Source: Caenorhabditis remanei (Eukaryota > Nematoda > Chromadorea > Rhabditida > Rhabditidae). From it: a DNA stretch of 64,000 nucleotides. The stretch is from the NCBI RefSeq assembly GCF_010183535.1, contig NC_071330.1, positions 6,305,717 to 6,369,716 on the forward strand. The letters run 5' to 3'. A program made the position numbers and the translations under genes. This document shows positions 40,237 to 52,468 of the stretch, piece after piece; within the stretch, counting starts at the first letter, position 1, and each line of letters starts with the position of its first letter. The notes beneath the pieces are model-generated. The model saw only the letters and a list, made by a program, of their open reading frames with translations, did no database searches and had not been told where the DNA came from.

Positions 40237-40703
40237 AACGAGTCCGGAATAGTTTAATTGTCTTGTCTCCGATTATTTTGCTCTGAAACGGTATTCTTCA
40301 CATAAGTTATTTTCAGCTATGTATAAATAACATTTCTTGTATTCAATATTTTGCCTTATTGATTTTCTATCTCTTGTGACCCTGGTTACTTTCCCAGGAA
40401 ACTATTATAACTATAGTGAGAACAGATTCACCATCTGATGCAACATATTGAGACTGAAGAGACTACACGAAAAGAGAGACGCAGAGAATGTGTAAACGCG
40501 CTACACGGCACAACTCCGCCTATTTTCGCCGCGAAGCGTTTTGTTTAAAAGAGAGTGTCTTGTGAGTCTGCTACCAGTATTTTTTCATGGTTTTCCATTT
40601 ATTTCGCAACATCGCTGTTTCTAATATTTTCGAAAACTTCGCTTCGTGTTAAAACAATATTATTCCTATTGAATACTTGTAAACATTCATATTATTCCAG
40701 AAA
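40237..40703 (+). promoter_or_regulatory. baf-1 upstream region
   Basis: 467 bp between the PPME1-like stop and the baf-1 ATG. It includes the promoter word GAGACGCAGA at 40476-40485 and a CTCCGCC word near 40511-40517, both recurrent upstream of genes in this window. ATTATTCCAG at 40691-40700 is the likely trans-splice acceptor, three bases before the ATG. A separate promoter is favoured over an operon with PPME1. Confidence 0.5.
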
Positions 40704-41022
40704 ATGTCGACCTCTGTTAAGCATCGCGAGTTTGTTGGAGAGCCAATGGGCGACAAAGAAGTGACTTGTATCGCTGGAATCGGACCAACATACGGAACTA
40801 AACTCACAGACGCTGGATTCGATAAAGTGAGTTTTTCCCGAATTTCAAAGTAGTTTTAACTGATTTCGTTTTCAGGCTTACGTGCTCTTCGGACAATACC
40901 TTCTTCTCAAGAAAGACGAAGATCTCTTCGTTGAATGGCTCAAAGAGACTGCTGGAGTCACAGCAAATCATGCAAAGAGCGCCTTCAACTGTCTGAACGA
41001 GTGGGCCGAACAATTCATCTAA
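40704..41022 (+). CDS. baf-1: barrier-to-autointegration factor
   Basis: Small DNA-bridging chromatin protein that dimerises, links DNA to LEM-domain proteins and lamin, and is needed for nuclear envelope reassembly. Two exons, 40704-40826 and 40876-41022, 89 residues, exactly the family length. Sequence landmarks: [20 protein letters not shown] at the N terminus (Ser/Thr cluster that VRK kinases phosphorylate in the family), the helix-hairpin-helix [31 protein letters not shown] and [17 protein letters not shown]. Followed at close distance by the SPT3-like gene. Confidence 0.97.
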
Positions 41023-41344
41023 ACTTACTGTTTATTCCGAATCGATCGATTCACCCCATGACTTATAATCAATTTATATTACCCAAAATCAACATCTCTC
41101 GAAAAATTTCTATGAAAAATTCCGAAATCTCGTTCCCCATTCACTCCCACGAATTGTTGTTAATATTTCTATCACCAATATCTTTTCACATGTTCGCTTT
41201 TGTAAAAAAAAGTAAAACTTTTCGCTTCAATCGTCTATCTTTCTATTTTCCTATTAAGGTTGTTATTGCACTAATTCACGCTCACAAAGAGTGTACCTGC
41301 TGCCAACATTAGTAATAAAACTATTACTATCATAGAAACTTCAG
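41023..41344 (+). terminator. baf-1 3' end abutting next gene
   Basis: 322 bp intercistronic region. AATAAA at 41314-41319 is the only good signal, and the next ATG (41345) comes only 26 bp later, directly after AACTTCAG. So cleavage of baf-1 mRNA and trans-splicing of the SPT3-like mRNA would fall within about 15 bp of each other, as in the rare SL1-type operons of C. elegans in which the two sites adjoin. Confidence 0.55.
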
Positions 41345-42742
41345 ATGCCGACTAAAAGAGTCCGGAAGACGAAGGCGACGACTATGAAGTCTGCTCCAGT
41401 TGGGGAATATGAAGAAAAGTGTTAGTTTCTGTCGAAAGACTACCAGGGATCCATTTCCAATTTCTCATAACTTTCTTGTTTCAGTGGAAGATTCAAATGA
41501 ACTTGAGCCATCAATTCGAAGTGTCGTAACGAGCCTAATGTTTACTTCAGGCGACGATGAAAATCCTCTTCAAGAAAACGAAGATCTTGTTGTGAACATC
41601 TTAAAAAATGAACTGATTTTATTTTTACAAGACGTAGTGTCCGTTCATAACAATAAGTGAGTGGAAATTTTTTCAAATACTGCTATAACGGTTAAGAAAA
41701 TTCCAGATTCGTCCACATAAAATTGGAACATATGCTACCATTGTTGCAAAAACAAACTGGAGTATTATATAGATTCATCAAATACTTGAAAAATCGAGTC
41801 GAAATGGCGAATTTTTTGAAAGCCAAATCATATTCAAGTAATGGCACAGAAGACGTCGAGGAAGATATTGAGGATGACGACGACAAGGTTCGATTCATAT
41901 TATTCGCTATTTCCAAAGTTTGAAGTTTCAGGATGAAGTTGTCGAAGACGAAGTTGATCCAATGGATGAAATAGGAGAAGTTGGAGGAGAAGAAGGAGAA
42001 TATTTGAACAAGAAAAAGAAAAAATATGGTACTGTATCATTTGAAGAAAATCTACTGAACGATGTGAAAAAGGCATTTTCAACTGCGAAAATGAGATTCA
42101 ATACGTTCGAAGATGTGGTAGATGAAACTCATGACCAGAAAGTATACGCACTTCAAACTGTTATCGAAGATATGACAGGAGATGAATATAATCGTTTTGC
42201 TGTTGCTCGTCGTGTTAGTTTCCAGTTACATTCACTTACACCAGTATACAGCTCGATGAGTTCGAATCTGACCCGAAGGAAAAGGTAAGGGTGTTTTTCA
42301 TTTTATATTGGACCTCGTTAAATTGTTCGATATCTCAAAATACACGTTTGAGATAATATAAATAGTTTTCTGTAAAAAAAAGAACAATTATGCTACGAAA
42401 AAGTCACTCGAGAATTTGTTTCATGAAACCCTATCACTATTCCAGAAAAAGAATTACAACGAAAAACAACAGACAAATGCTCATTTCATGGCTCGGAAAT
42501 CCTCCAGTAAGTACTGAACCAGCTCAGGTGTTTCTAGCATTTCTTGCAAAGGAAATCGTTTCGTCTACTGTTGGATCAGCATTGGTTGAAAGAAGAAAAG
42601 TAAGATTCCAATCCTGGTAACTTATGAAATCCCAACATTTTAGACTAGTCCGGCAGAAGGAGGGCCCATTAGACATTGCTTCTACGAAGAGCCGTTACGG
42701 AAGAATCAGCGATTCAGGAAATACGGAAGACTTCTTTTCTGA
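41345..42742 (+). CDS. SPT3-like SAGA subunit
   Basis: Homologue of SPT3/SUPT3H, the histone-fold subunit of the SAGA coactivator that contacts TBP. Exons 41345-41420, 41485-41656, 41707-41887, 41932-42284, 42446-42599, 42644-42742; 344 residues. N-terminal histone fold (TAF13-type): SIRSVVTSLMFTSGDDENPL, LKNELILFLQDVVSV and LEHMLPLLQKQTGVLYRFIKYL. Then a very acidic linker, the SPT3 middle block YNRFAVARRVSF, a second fold MLISWLGNPP with VFLAFLAKEIVSSTVGSALV, and a short divergent C terminus GGPIRHCFYEEPLRK in the place of the usual HIREAIRRY. Donor of exon 1 taken as GTTAGT because only that restores phase. Probably co-transcribed with baf-1. Confidence 0.82.
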
Positions 42743-43944
42743 ATATCAAAGTCTTTCCTTGTTTAGCGTCAATAGCTTTAACTGTATAATGCAACACGAT
42801 CTATTTCTTCTTTTGTTTCGTTTATCCCTCCAAAAAATTAATAAATTGGTAATGTTTGCACCGATTTATCACAGCCAGGATGGTGACCGATCAAGCCTTG
42901 CGCAGTGGGCGGATCCGGATACCGAAAACGCAATTTGAGGTTTTTTTTTATAATTGGAAAAGCTAATTCTGAATTCAGAAGACGTTTCTGTGATTCTTGC
43001 GAAACATGGAAATTGTACTTTTTTCTCATACTTATCACATTCCTTCTGTATTCAAGAAAAAAACCGAACGACGATTTTTAGATCTAAATTTCTGTGTTTA
43101 TCATTTCATATTTGTACAGCTTTAACATCAAATTCTAAGCATTTATCAGTTTTAAAATCTTTAGGATAAAAATCAATTGATAACGAAAACACGTAAACTG
43201 CGATACACGAGATCATAAGCCGGTGTGTGGGGTTGGGTGGTGGATGTGAAGTTTTTCAAACGGGGATGGGTCGTTTCCTAAAGAAAGATTTGAGGGAAAG
43301 GGAGGCACTGAAAGTTTATATTACAACGAAAGGCAAAACGTATTTTTAAACATACAATAAAAACTGAGCAATGTGAAAATAAGTCGAGTTAGCGTGTGGA
43401 AACTTCAACACGAATTTAGTCTATTCATGCAATATAGTTGTAAGATTCAAATGCAAATAGCCTAAAAACACGTCCATGAAACAGGAATCAAGAGTATCAT
43501 CCACAGAACGAACGGTGTGCACCTAAAATCAAAAGTCATTATCAGCAAGAGATCTCATTGCGGGAAGGCGGCAGCGAGTGGTTGATTCAGGAGCGACGCG
43601 CGATCACTAAGTTTTCATCGTTTCTTCTAAGAATAGACCGGAGATAAAAATCACAACAGGGGAGCAAAAGGTGAGCAAATGAAGTAGAGGAAGTAATGGG
43701 AAATGAAGAGGTTAGAATTTTGGCAAAATAGGGTGAAATAAATGGTGGACGACTTCTTGAGTCGGTGAAGACGGCAAGAAGATCGGCGGGCAGATAATTT
43801 CAACAAGTAGTTATTTGGCTATTCATTTATAATCATGGAAAGAAAGGAGGGAGTTCGAGAAGAACGGCACATCAGATCATTTTCTGAAATGAACAAGTTA
43901 TTGAAAGTAATTTTAAATTTGTAAACTCACTGTACTTGTCGTTA
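42743..43944. other. convergent 3' regions
   Basis: 1.2 kb between the convergent ends of the SPT3-like gene and bre-3. No convincing exon; the frames at 42954-43169 and 42624-42938 are unsupported. The part at 43560-43640 is GC-richer (GGCGGCAGCGAGTGG) without a recognisable identity. Confidence 0.5.
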
Positions 43945-46178
43945 TTATACAGTTTGAATATCCTTGTTGACAACGTAGAATTGGTCTTTTCGTCCAAACA
44001 TTCCAACAAGAACAGCAGCGTTCTCAATGAGAATATTGAATGGAATCGTCATAAGAGCTCCTGCTAAATACATTCCAAGACGGAGGAAGCTGTTACGATA
44101 TTTGTGTGAGAACGATTTGACAACTCCAAAAATGTACATGTAGAGGTTTACGGCTCCAACAAACGAGAGCAAGAAATCGAATAGGAGAAACCTTGGCAAT
44201 GGGAAAAGTGGACAAAGGAATATTTGAAGAGATGTTAGTGGCATTGTTGCCCATGCGTATAATGAAAGAGCCAGTAGTGCCTGAATAACATTTTTGGCTT
44301 TTTAACTTTTTTTAAAGACTCACTTTATGGCAAATGGCAATTTTCGAAGAGTGAACAGTGAGTAGAATCCCTTGCAACCAACGCTTCCGCTGTTGTAAAA
44401 AGTCCCACATCGTGAATGGACTCTTTTCGTGCATTTCTCCTTCAATGAAATCAAAAGAGTATCCGTGTTTCATTGCAATCATCGAAAAAAAGCAATCTTC
44501 AGCGATGGATCCTTCCATTCCATGATCATATGATACATCCCGTTCCGCTTCAACTTGAGTCACCACATATGATCCCTTCCATCCAAAAAGTGGTTTGTGG
44601 AATAATTTGAACTGGAACCGGAGTTTTCCCATATCATCGGCCACTCTGCAACAAAAAATTAAATACGTGTTCTTTTGAACTTATGTTTTCGTGACTCAAG
44701 TAATACATCATTGTCTTATCATCACTCACCTGAATGAATCACTAAGAGTTGTCAGCCAATTCACAATGTCACCGTTTGCATAGGTTATGACTCCTTGTCC
44801 GAATTGATGAGTTCCGTCTTCACAGAAGTTCAAAATTCCACAGATGGCATTTGTAGTGAGTAGTGTTTCTTCGTCAAGATGAACAATCCAATCGGTTGGT
44901 TGAAGAATGTTCACATCATCTTCCAGACAGTATTGAAGAGCACGAGCTTTGAACTTGGCTCCACTTTTTGTTCTGTAAGCAGTCGGAACGACGACTTCTC
45001 TAACTCTTGGATTTGGTGGCAAGTTGATGGCTTTATCGGTGACAACTTCGAATATAAAGTTCTCCATACCGGCTTCGAAGCACTTCTTCATGTTTGTATC
45101 AATGTTCTCCTGCAAAACATCAAATAGTATGAGTCACTTTTCTCTTTTTACACGGCTTAAACTTTTAATCATGTCATTATTCCACGTGTGTCAAGTTGGT
45201 TTTTCTTATCAACTACACTCTCTGGCTCCTTTTTCACTTTTTTCTACCCATCCTCCATTGATATTTGCACGAAACTTATGAATTTTATGCCATGCTCACT
45301 GCCAATGACTAAATCAACGACATCGACACACCCCTCAGTTTTCCCATCAATTTTCCCAACTTTTGTTCTTTGTATCAGTGAAAAACGCACTCTCTTATCG
45401 TCTTTCGCGACACTTTTACTCATAAAACGTTGACTTCATGTCTAATTTTCTCATAGGCGACAAAAAGAATTCGGCGTTTGAGTTGATTTAATAACAATGA
45501 GAAATTCCAGGTTCCTCTTAGTTCAATACGTCCTTTTTTGCTGCCATCATCTAATTATCAACATGCCAAAGTTCCCTCGTGGAATTTTATCAAATTGCCA
45601 AGAACACGTAAATTTCTGTTATCGGTGATAACGGGAAATGAGGAGCAAGACAAAATTAAAATAAACCCTCTTTTACACTTACTTTGACGAGAAGCGGAAA
45701 GTTTCCTTTCGTGACGACCCGGAAACAAACGAATGGTGACAGAAGTGGTGCTGCTTTCAATTGCACCTACAATTTTCCACTGTTTTGAAAATTAAAATAT
45801 AACAATGACTCACTTTCTCTCTGAATGCGTTGAACATCATTAACCCGCAAAGATTGCAGAGGCATTGTGGTAAAACGAGAAGAGCAGTGAATCGAAGCAA
45901 ATACAAACAGATGGTCCAGACGAGTCCATAGCTGAAAAGACACACATGAAATTGTGATTATTTCTGTGTTCTCCGGCAATATATCACAAATTGATAACAG
46001 ATGGGTTTTTTGAGTTCATAATCATAAATTCTTATGATATCATGACTTACCTGGCAACAGGACTTGCGGGTACAGTTCCTTCTGCTGGCTCGGTGAATAC
46101 GCCGCAGAAGTAGGCAAAACATACGATCCACGCCACTAACACGGCGCAGTGTAGCGCATGCTTCACCTCGCAGTTCAT
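43945..46178 (-). CDS. bre-3: beta-1,4-mannosyltransferase (egh)
   Basis: Membrane glycosyltransferase of family 2 that adds mannose in synthesis of arthro-series glycosphingolipids; orthologue of Drosophila egghead, and in C. elegans loss gives resistance to a Bacillus crystal protein that binds these lipids. Exons (minus) 46051-46178, 45814-45931, 45683-45766, 44730-45109, 44324-44645, 43945-44280; 455 residues. Signal anchor near residues 9-27, a second hydrophobic segment at about 45-75, the catalytic core with WIVHLDEETLL (Asp189), IAEDCFFSM and QQRKRWLQGILL (Q-x-x-R-W at 322-326), then C-terminal membrane segments (FDFLLSFVGAVNLYMYIFGV) and the end FYVVNKDIQTV. CCTCTTTTCAG lies 12 bases before the ATG, so a distal 5' UTR exon or trans-splicing is expected. 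The fourth intron upstream of exon 4 (45110-45682) is 573 bp. Confidence 0.96.
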
Positions 46179-48750
46179 TACCTTTATTCCTGAAAAGAGG
46201 AAACCTTTGAGGAGTTTGTGCGAAGATAGAGAAGAACGCTTTAAGTAAAATGGAAGATAAGCAACAAATTGAAAGCCTTAGTCATCTGTGTTATGAGAGG
46301 GCGGTAACTGTAAGTGAGAGGTATTTAAAAAATATATAGAGAGGAGGATGTGAATTTGATGTGGTAAACAGTATTTCGAAATATAAAACTGACGAAAAAG
46401 TGATTAGTCACTAGACGTACCGTGTAGTTCAGTGTCTCAAAACAGTCATTTCTCCAAGAAATGACTACGGTAGTTTTGTACGTAAACACTTTGCAGAATT
46501 TCTCAGATACAGTAAACTCCGGAAAAATAACAGATCCGAAATCTCGTTTTTAAAAAGGTTTGCTTCAGAAAAACATTCAGAAAATCATTGAAAAGTGCCG
46601 AGAAAACAATAAAAATGGATTTTCAGTAAGCGCTCAGCCAGCTTCCATTATTTTCAATGCCTTCCATGCCTTCGCACCTATCCCCGCAATTTTCTTGAAA
46701 AATTTCTTTTAAAAGAGAAACGAGAAAAGCAGGAACCAAAAGTTAATAATAAGCTTGTCGGAGTGTTTGAGGTGCACCTGCATTTTCTCACCATTTCCGG
46801 CATCGGAACAATTTTAAGCTCACTTTTTTTTTGGAAATGTTTTAAAAATACAACTATAGAACATGCCTTGAAAATAGGTCCGAGCACTTTTTAATCGACG
46901 AATCGGGTACAAAAGAGTATATCGAGTGAATTGCTTCAGTCTAAAAATAAGAATGATGTAGAGGAAAGTAGAAAAACCAAAATCTCTTTAAGACCCGTAC
47001 CTAGAAAAAACCATGTTAGTCGGTCAGGTGAGAGAAACTCAGTTACTACGAATGATCTACAAAGGGCTGAGAAGATTATGAAGCACGAAACTCTGAAAAA
47101 ATCATATTTTGGAGGAAAATGTAACTAGAAGCAGAAATACCTTATTTTTCGCTAGTCTTCATAAAAAACTCCGGTCCAGCACTAGAGTAGAAAAGAAAAA
47201 ATAAATCAGACGGAGATATGAATACAATTGATGCCCTGGGAATTCGGAAATAAAAAAAAGTAAATCATATCATTAGAGTGAGACGTGGGAAAAAAGTTTG
47301 ACGTGGGAAACATATTCCAGTTTTAGCACTCAGAATGTACTGAAATTTTCTTTTCAGACAGGTGAAAATTACTCCTGAAATGTGAATAGAAATTCAATGA
47401 CGGATAGAGATTGAAAAAAGAAAAATGTGGAGGACTTGGAAAGGAGAAGAAGAAGAAGAACATTAATAAGTTAGTAGTGCTTCTGAAGAGAAGAGAGAGA
47501 AGAAGAAGAAGTAATCTCGACCAAAAATAATAGAGAAACCGATAGTCGATATCAATTTGCCGGGAGACGATTTGTACAACCAACCTTATAAATTGCAACA
47601 CTGTTGGATGGGGTTGAAAAAGAAGAGAGGAAAACGAATAGAGACGTCTGCGTCTGTGATCTCTCAATAAATGCCGGCGGTGATGATAAAAGAGTAAAAA
47701 GAACTGAGGACAAAAAGACGAAATAAAAACTTATTTTTCACCGATAAAAATGAGTTCTCATATACAATTTCCAGAACTTGTACATCTTCGAAGTTCTGAA
47801 TTTCTGATAAGACTCGCAACTCCTGCCGTTCTATGTGCACAACGGAGAGGGTGGAGAGAGAGAGCACAAAAATCGGTTTCCGCTCTTGGCAACCAACCAG
47901 AAACCAAATAAGCTTAACTTTTTGGGTTGAGAAAGGCAATAAAAAACTTAACCTAATATGGTTGGAGATGTAAATATTGACTCATAATGATGTTCGAATT
48001 CGAAAAAATAAAATAAATCACAAGGGGTACCAGGGTGTCTAATACATCGAATTCCTTTTCGAAAATAAATATTTTCGAAAAGGAGGACGAAACAATATTC
48101 TCGTCACTTTCAAGGTTGACTAGACTGGTTTACTAGAATTTAGAGCGTTTTTCAGTGAGGTTGGAACTTGAATCTTTTAAAAATAGTTTTGTGTGGATGA
48201 ACTGCAAAAATGGGCGGGGTTTGAAAATGTCTAAACTGATTGAAAAGATAATCAAAACAACAGACTTTGTTGAAGTTTTTGATGATCAATTGACGGAAGA
48301 AAACCGAAATTCCTCATCGAAAAAAAACTTATCACTTCCTTTTTCTTTGCGTCGTCCTACGCTATTAGATATAATTGTCTCGTATTTAGAGTTCCATTAA
48401 AATATAAATGAGTCATTAAATGCTCTATTTCTCACTCTCTCCTCTCCCAAAAGACTATTTAATGTGGAGCAATTACTTTTTTGAACTTTTCTGATAAGAG
48501 CTGAATACGAAAATTAAAATGTTTTTCCTTCGTTCTTCTTCTAAAAACTGCAATTATATCAATCGTTCTCCTCCAATCAGAACATAGAAAATAAAGAAAA
48601 CAAGTGAGTCAATCAAAAGCAGAAATAATCAGTCGAAGTCAGAACATAAGGTATGTGCGAGAGAAAAAGACAAAGAAAACAATATAGATATAGACGGGCG
48701 GCGCCGTTGGAGACTGAGGGGCGGGGTGAAAAGAAGAAGAAAAAGGAAAA

Positions 48751-48772
48751 GAAGAAGAAGAAGAAGAAGAAG
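48751..48772 (+). repeat. AAG microsatellite
   Basis: Uninterrupted GAA/AAG triplets within a longer imperfect purine tract (48729-48772). One of several similar tracts in the bre-3 upstream region, all purine on the plus strand except the TTC run at 52444-52468. Confidence 0.85.
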
Positions 48773-49631
48773 TTATCACTCTATCGAGACTGTGTCTGTA
48801 TCGATTTCATTCTTCAGAATAGACTGGTTAGAAGGGAATAAGAAGAAGAAGATTGAGAAGGTCGACGTCGTTTTTTTTTTGTTTGCGGTCAAAAGTGTCA
48901 TCATCTTCGATTAGACGGATCGAATCGAAAACGAACGAGGAAGAGATTCAGAAGGAGAAGAAGAAGACGTGAGAAATCAATTGACACACAAAACATCAGA
49001 CAAAATGGATTAGTGACGAATGTAGAAATATATGAAATAGAAGAGAGTACGGAGGTGATAATCCCCAAAGCAGGGAGGGAAAAGAAGAAGAAGACAACAA
49101 CAAAACAAAAAACAAGAGTCTGGTTTCAATGATTTCGGTATTCGGAAGTTGATCTGTTCGGAATCGATTTTCAGGTTATCATTGTGTCGATCATTTTCTG
49201 TTTCTTACTGATGAATGAATTCAAATCTTCCAGGAGATTCATACATTTTCAGAAAATAGAAAACTCCCGAGAAGAGATTCGATCATCAGCTCATCTGGTT
49301 CCGGAAGAATAAGAAGAAGAAGAAGATGAAAAAACCGCAATCAGTTCTCAGTGCACTTTTTCATTCTCCTTCTCTCCTCTTTATCAATGCACAAACTCTT
49401 TTTTCTCCAAAGAATCAGATTATTTTCAGTCGATTATTTTAAGGTTGAGTATGACTCAGAAGGCTTCAATGATGACGATAGTTGGGAAAAAAGAGAAAGA
49501 GAAAGAAAACAAGTTTGTTAAGGTTTCGGAAGGAAAGATGGAGAGGAAAAGGAAATAAAAAATAAGGGGAGTGTTCCCATGGTACTAGACAGAGGAAGTT
49601 TTGAAACTACATATGAGTATGATAACTCTTT

Positions 49632-50035
49632 TTGTGCTTTTCTGATCGAAGAGAATTTTCAAAATTAATTTTACAAAAATATACAGTAGTCAAGGTACAA
49701 ACAAAGAGAATGATCTTAATCGACTCTAAATTTTTCACAACTAGTTTTGATGGAGCTAAAAGAAAATTAGCAATCCGTTTGGACACTTTTTCTTATTCTC
49801 TGAAAATTACACCTCCGAATCTCAGCGAATACATTAAAGACTACCGTATCCCGTCACAAGATATATTCCCCAGTTTTCCTAATTCCGATGTATTTCGATG
49901 TAATATTTCTTTTAATTTTGTGGAACCCTTTTTAATACTTAAACACTCTAATTTTTAAATTATAACTGTTTCTTTTTTTTCTTATTTGTATAAGTGGTGA
50001 AAGTCCTTCAAATAAATAAATCAATCAATCAAAGA
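49632..50035 (+). mobile_element. possible non-LTR 3' relic
   Basis: A 108-codon frame (to 49958) followed by TTGTATAAGTGG near 49986-49997 and a tail AAATAAATAAATCAATCAATC at 50011-50031. The word plus a tetranucleotide tail mirror the 3' end of the retrotransposon at 21850-21911 (TTGTATCAGTGG, CCTT, AAAT repeats). The frame itself shows no recognisable RT motif, so this may be a short 5'-truncated copy of a related family. Confidence 0.35.
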
Positions 50036-52443
50036 TTCTGAACTAATCAAACTGATGTCTCGATTGCAAGTTCCAAAATAGTAAAATGCATAAATTCGAA
50101 AAGAAAAAGTCAGTTGTTATCCATAAAGGGAAAACGAACGCCAACGTAAATCGTCGTCCATCAAGGATTTCTTTTGGAAAGGGCGGAGGAATACATCAAA
50201 CTGACTGACGTGACACATCCATCTTTTTATTTCTTCTTGTATATTGGCTCGCTTTTTTGATTAATTGGGTTTTAGAAGCGAGTGAAAAAGAGGAAAAAGG
50301 GGAAAGAAGAGGGGAAATGAGAAATGGGTTCGTCTTTGAAATTAAAAAAGAAGGCGTCCTTTTGTTTGGAGAAGAACAATTTCAAGGATTAATGGAATAT
50401 TTTAGAAGGATTGGGGTCAAGAAGTCGGAAATCGGATATTCGAAGAGAGCTCTGAAACGCTCGTTTTACAGTGAATACCTAAATATGGAAAGAGGGCTCG
50501 GGGGAACGTTTCGACCCGATGGTCTGAAGCTGAGTTAGGGAATTCTCCAGAGCAGGAAGTAGTGATATGCAAACGGAAAACCAGATGTCCATGCCTCTAG
50601 ACATCTGGACATCTGAATAAACATTTTGAAGACATAAAACGAATCAGAAGAAAAGGTTAAGACTAGCTTTACAGTAGAGAACTTCTCCTTCCAAAAGAGA
50701 AATGAGATGATAAAAATATCAGAATTTCAAAGTTCCTTTTCTCCCGGAATAATCTGAAATTCAGATTCTTCTACCGTAATCCCTGTGTGAGAAAACATGT
50801 TCCTCTACACCCCCGTATAACTAGACTCTTTCTCTTCTTTTCGCAATTCCTTTGTTTGCAGTTCCCACAAGAAAACTTTTTGCTCTTTTCTCTTTTCCTC
50901 TTTTCAACTTCACCGAAACAGATTGTTTAGAGTTTACCGTTCTGATTTGAGATGATATGGGAAAGGAAAATAGAGGAAGAAGGCAGATGATGAGGTTAAA
51001 AGTAAGAAAAATAGAAAAATAAAAAAGGAAATGAAGCCAGAAAATGAACGGAGAAGGATTGGTTTTAGAATAAGAATAAGAATGGAAAAGGAGGTTAACG
51101 CGGAAATTAAAAAGTGGACAAAAGGAACGAAAGACCACTCGAAAAATGAGAAAATAAAGTTAACTGCTGATTCGAGAACTCGCCAAAAAAACCCCTATTG
51201 ATGCTGATTTGTTCTCGAGCAAATAAGAAGTAAGTAACCATCGAAAGACCAACAAAAGATGAAAGGGAAATGGTTCAAAAAGTTGAGAAATGACTCATAG
51301 ATGGCATTGATGTTCGAGAAGAAACAGGTGTAGGTCTTTCTTGTTTTCTTTTTTCTGCCATTCCCGGTTATCCATGTTCGATGGCCTTTGGTTTGCAGAA
51401 AGAATAAGACAAAAGAGATAGTTAGAGAGTGAGAGACGCAGATGAGATAAGAGCTCGCGGAGCAATAGGAACTTGATCTTTGGCAATGAAGTGATCAGTT
51501 TTTGGGTGGAAAGCGAGAAGACAGACAACGTAAGGATGCACTAATTATCAGGAAGGCTCATTTTGAATTCTTTTGGATTGGTGGTCTCAAACAGAAAGTT
51601 CTAAAGAGTGATTCTAATCATCTCCAAATTTACAGTGCTGGTATAAAACTTGAAAAAGGCTACTTCCTCAGAGACCATTGAAATCTAGGAAAGGCTGAAA
51701 AGTTGGTAACTGCAGATGTGGAGCTCTAGCCTCCTTCTGTATACGATACTTGAATTAAATTGATCGAAAAATCTGTGACACTGTCTCAACGTTTGTCTGC
51801 AAACCTTCTTGGCCCAATTACGGAAAAGAAAACTGAAATTCGAATGCGGAATTCTATTTAAAAAACCGAGCAACTTACTTCCTGATTCCCCCAGAATCTA
51901 GAATATACAAATGTAGGATCTACAGACGAATTCCTTTACGAAATACAAAGTTTCTATCAGCCCTACAAACCGGAGACGAGCCACCTGAAGCTCCGCCCAT
52001 TATTCATCTGAACAGAGTTCTCGACCAGTCTCCATGGATACTGTAGCTAGACATTTATTCAAAACATTTGGCACTGAGAACTCCTGAATTCCATGTACCA
52101 TTCTTTCTCATAAAATGTAATTTTTATCACCTGGAATCAGAATTTAACCACTTTTTTCATCTGTTGTTTTCGATTTCGTCCATTTTCAATCAAATTGAGC
52201 AGGTGGAAACTCCTGGAACATTAAAACACTTGTCGAATATCTTGTCAGAAAAGAAAGAGAAAAAAGGAAAAAGAAAAGAAGAAAAAATACCGTCTTCAAT
52301 GGTATTCTCACGCACTTTAACCTGTTGTCACACATTACAATAAAGTGTTTTCTGACAAAAGAATACAGAAAAAGACAAGTGTCTTTTTGAATTGGATTAC
52401 AAGAAGTCATGATGTATTTAAACAAGTGATTCATATGGGAACG

Positions 52444-52468
52444 TCTTCTTCTTCTTCTTCTTCTTCTT
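52444..52468 (+). repeat. TTC microsatellite
   Basis: Perfect run of about eight CTT/TTC units. It is opposite in strand to the AAG tracts elsewhere in this desert. Confidence 0.85.

Noticed and set aside
48155..48400. 81-codon frame after a TTTTTCAG acceptor
   Set aside because: The acceptor is suggestive, but codon choice is random, the frame is unconserved as far as I can tell and no partner exon was found.
50257..50538. 93-codon frame rich in Lys and Glu
   Set aside because: A product of the purine-rich tract; any frame there reads as Lys/Glu/Arg.
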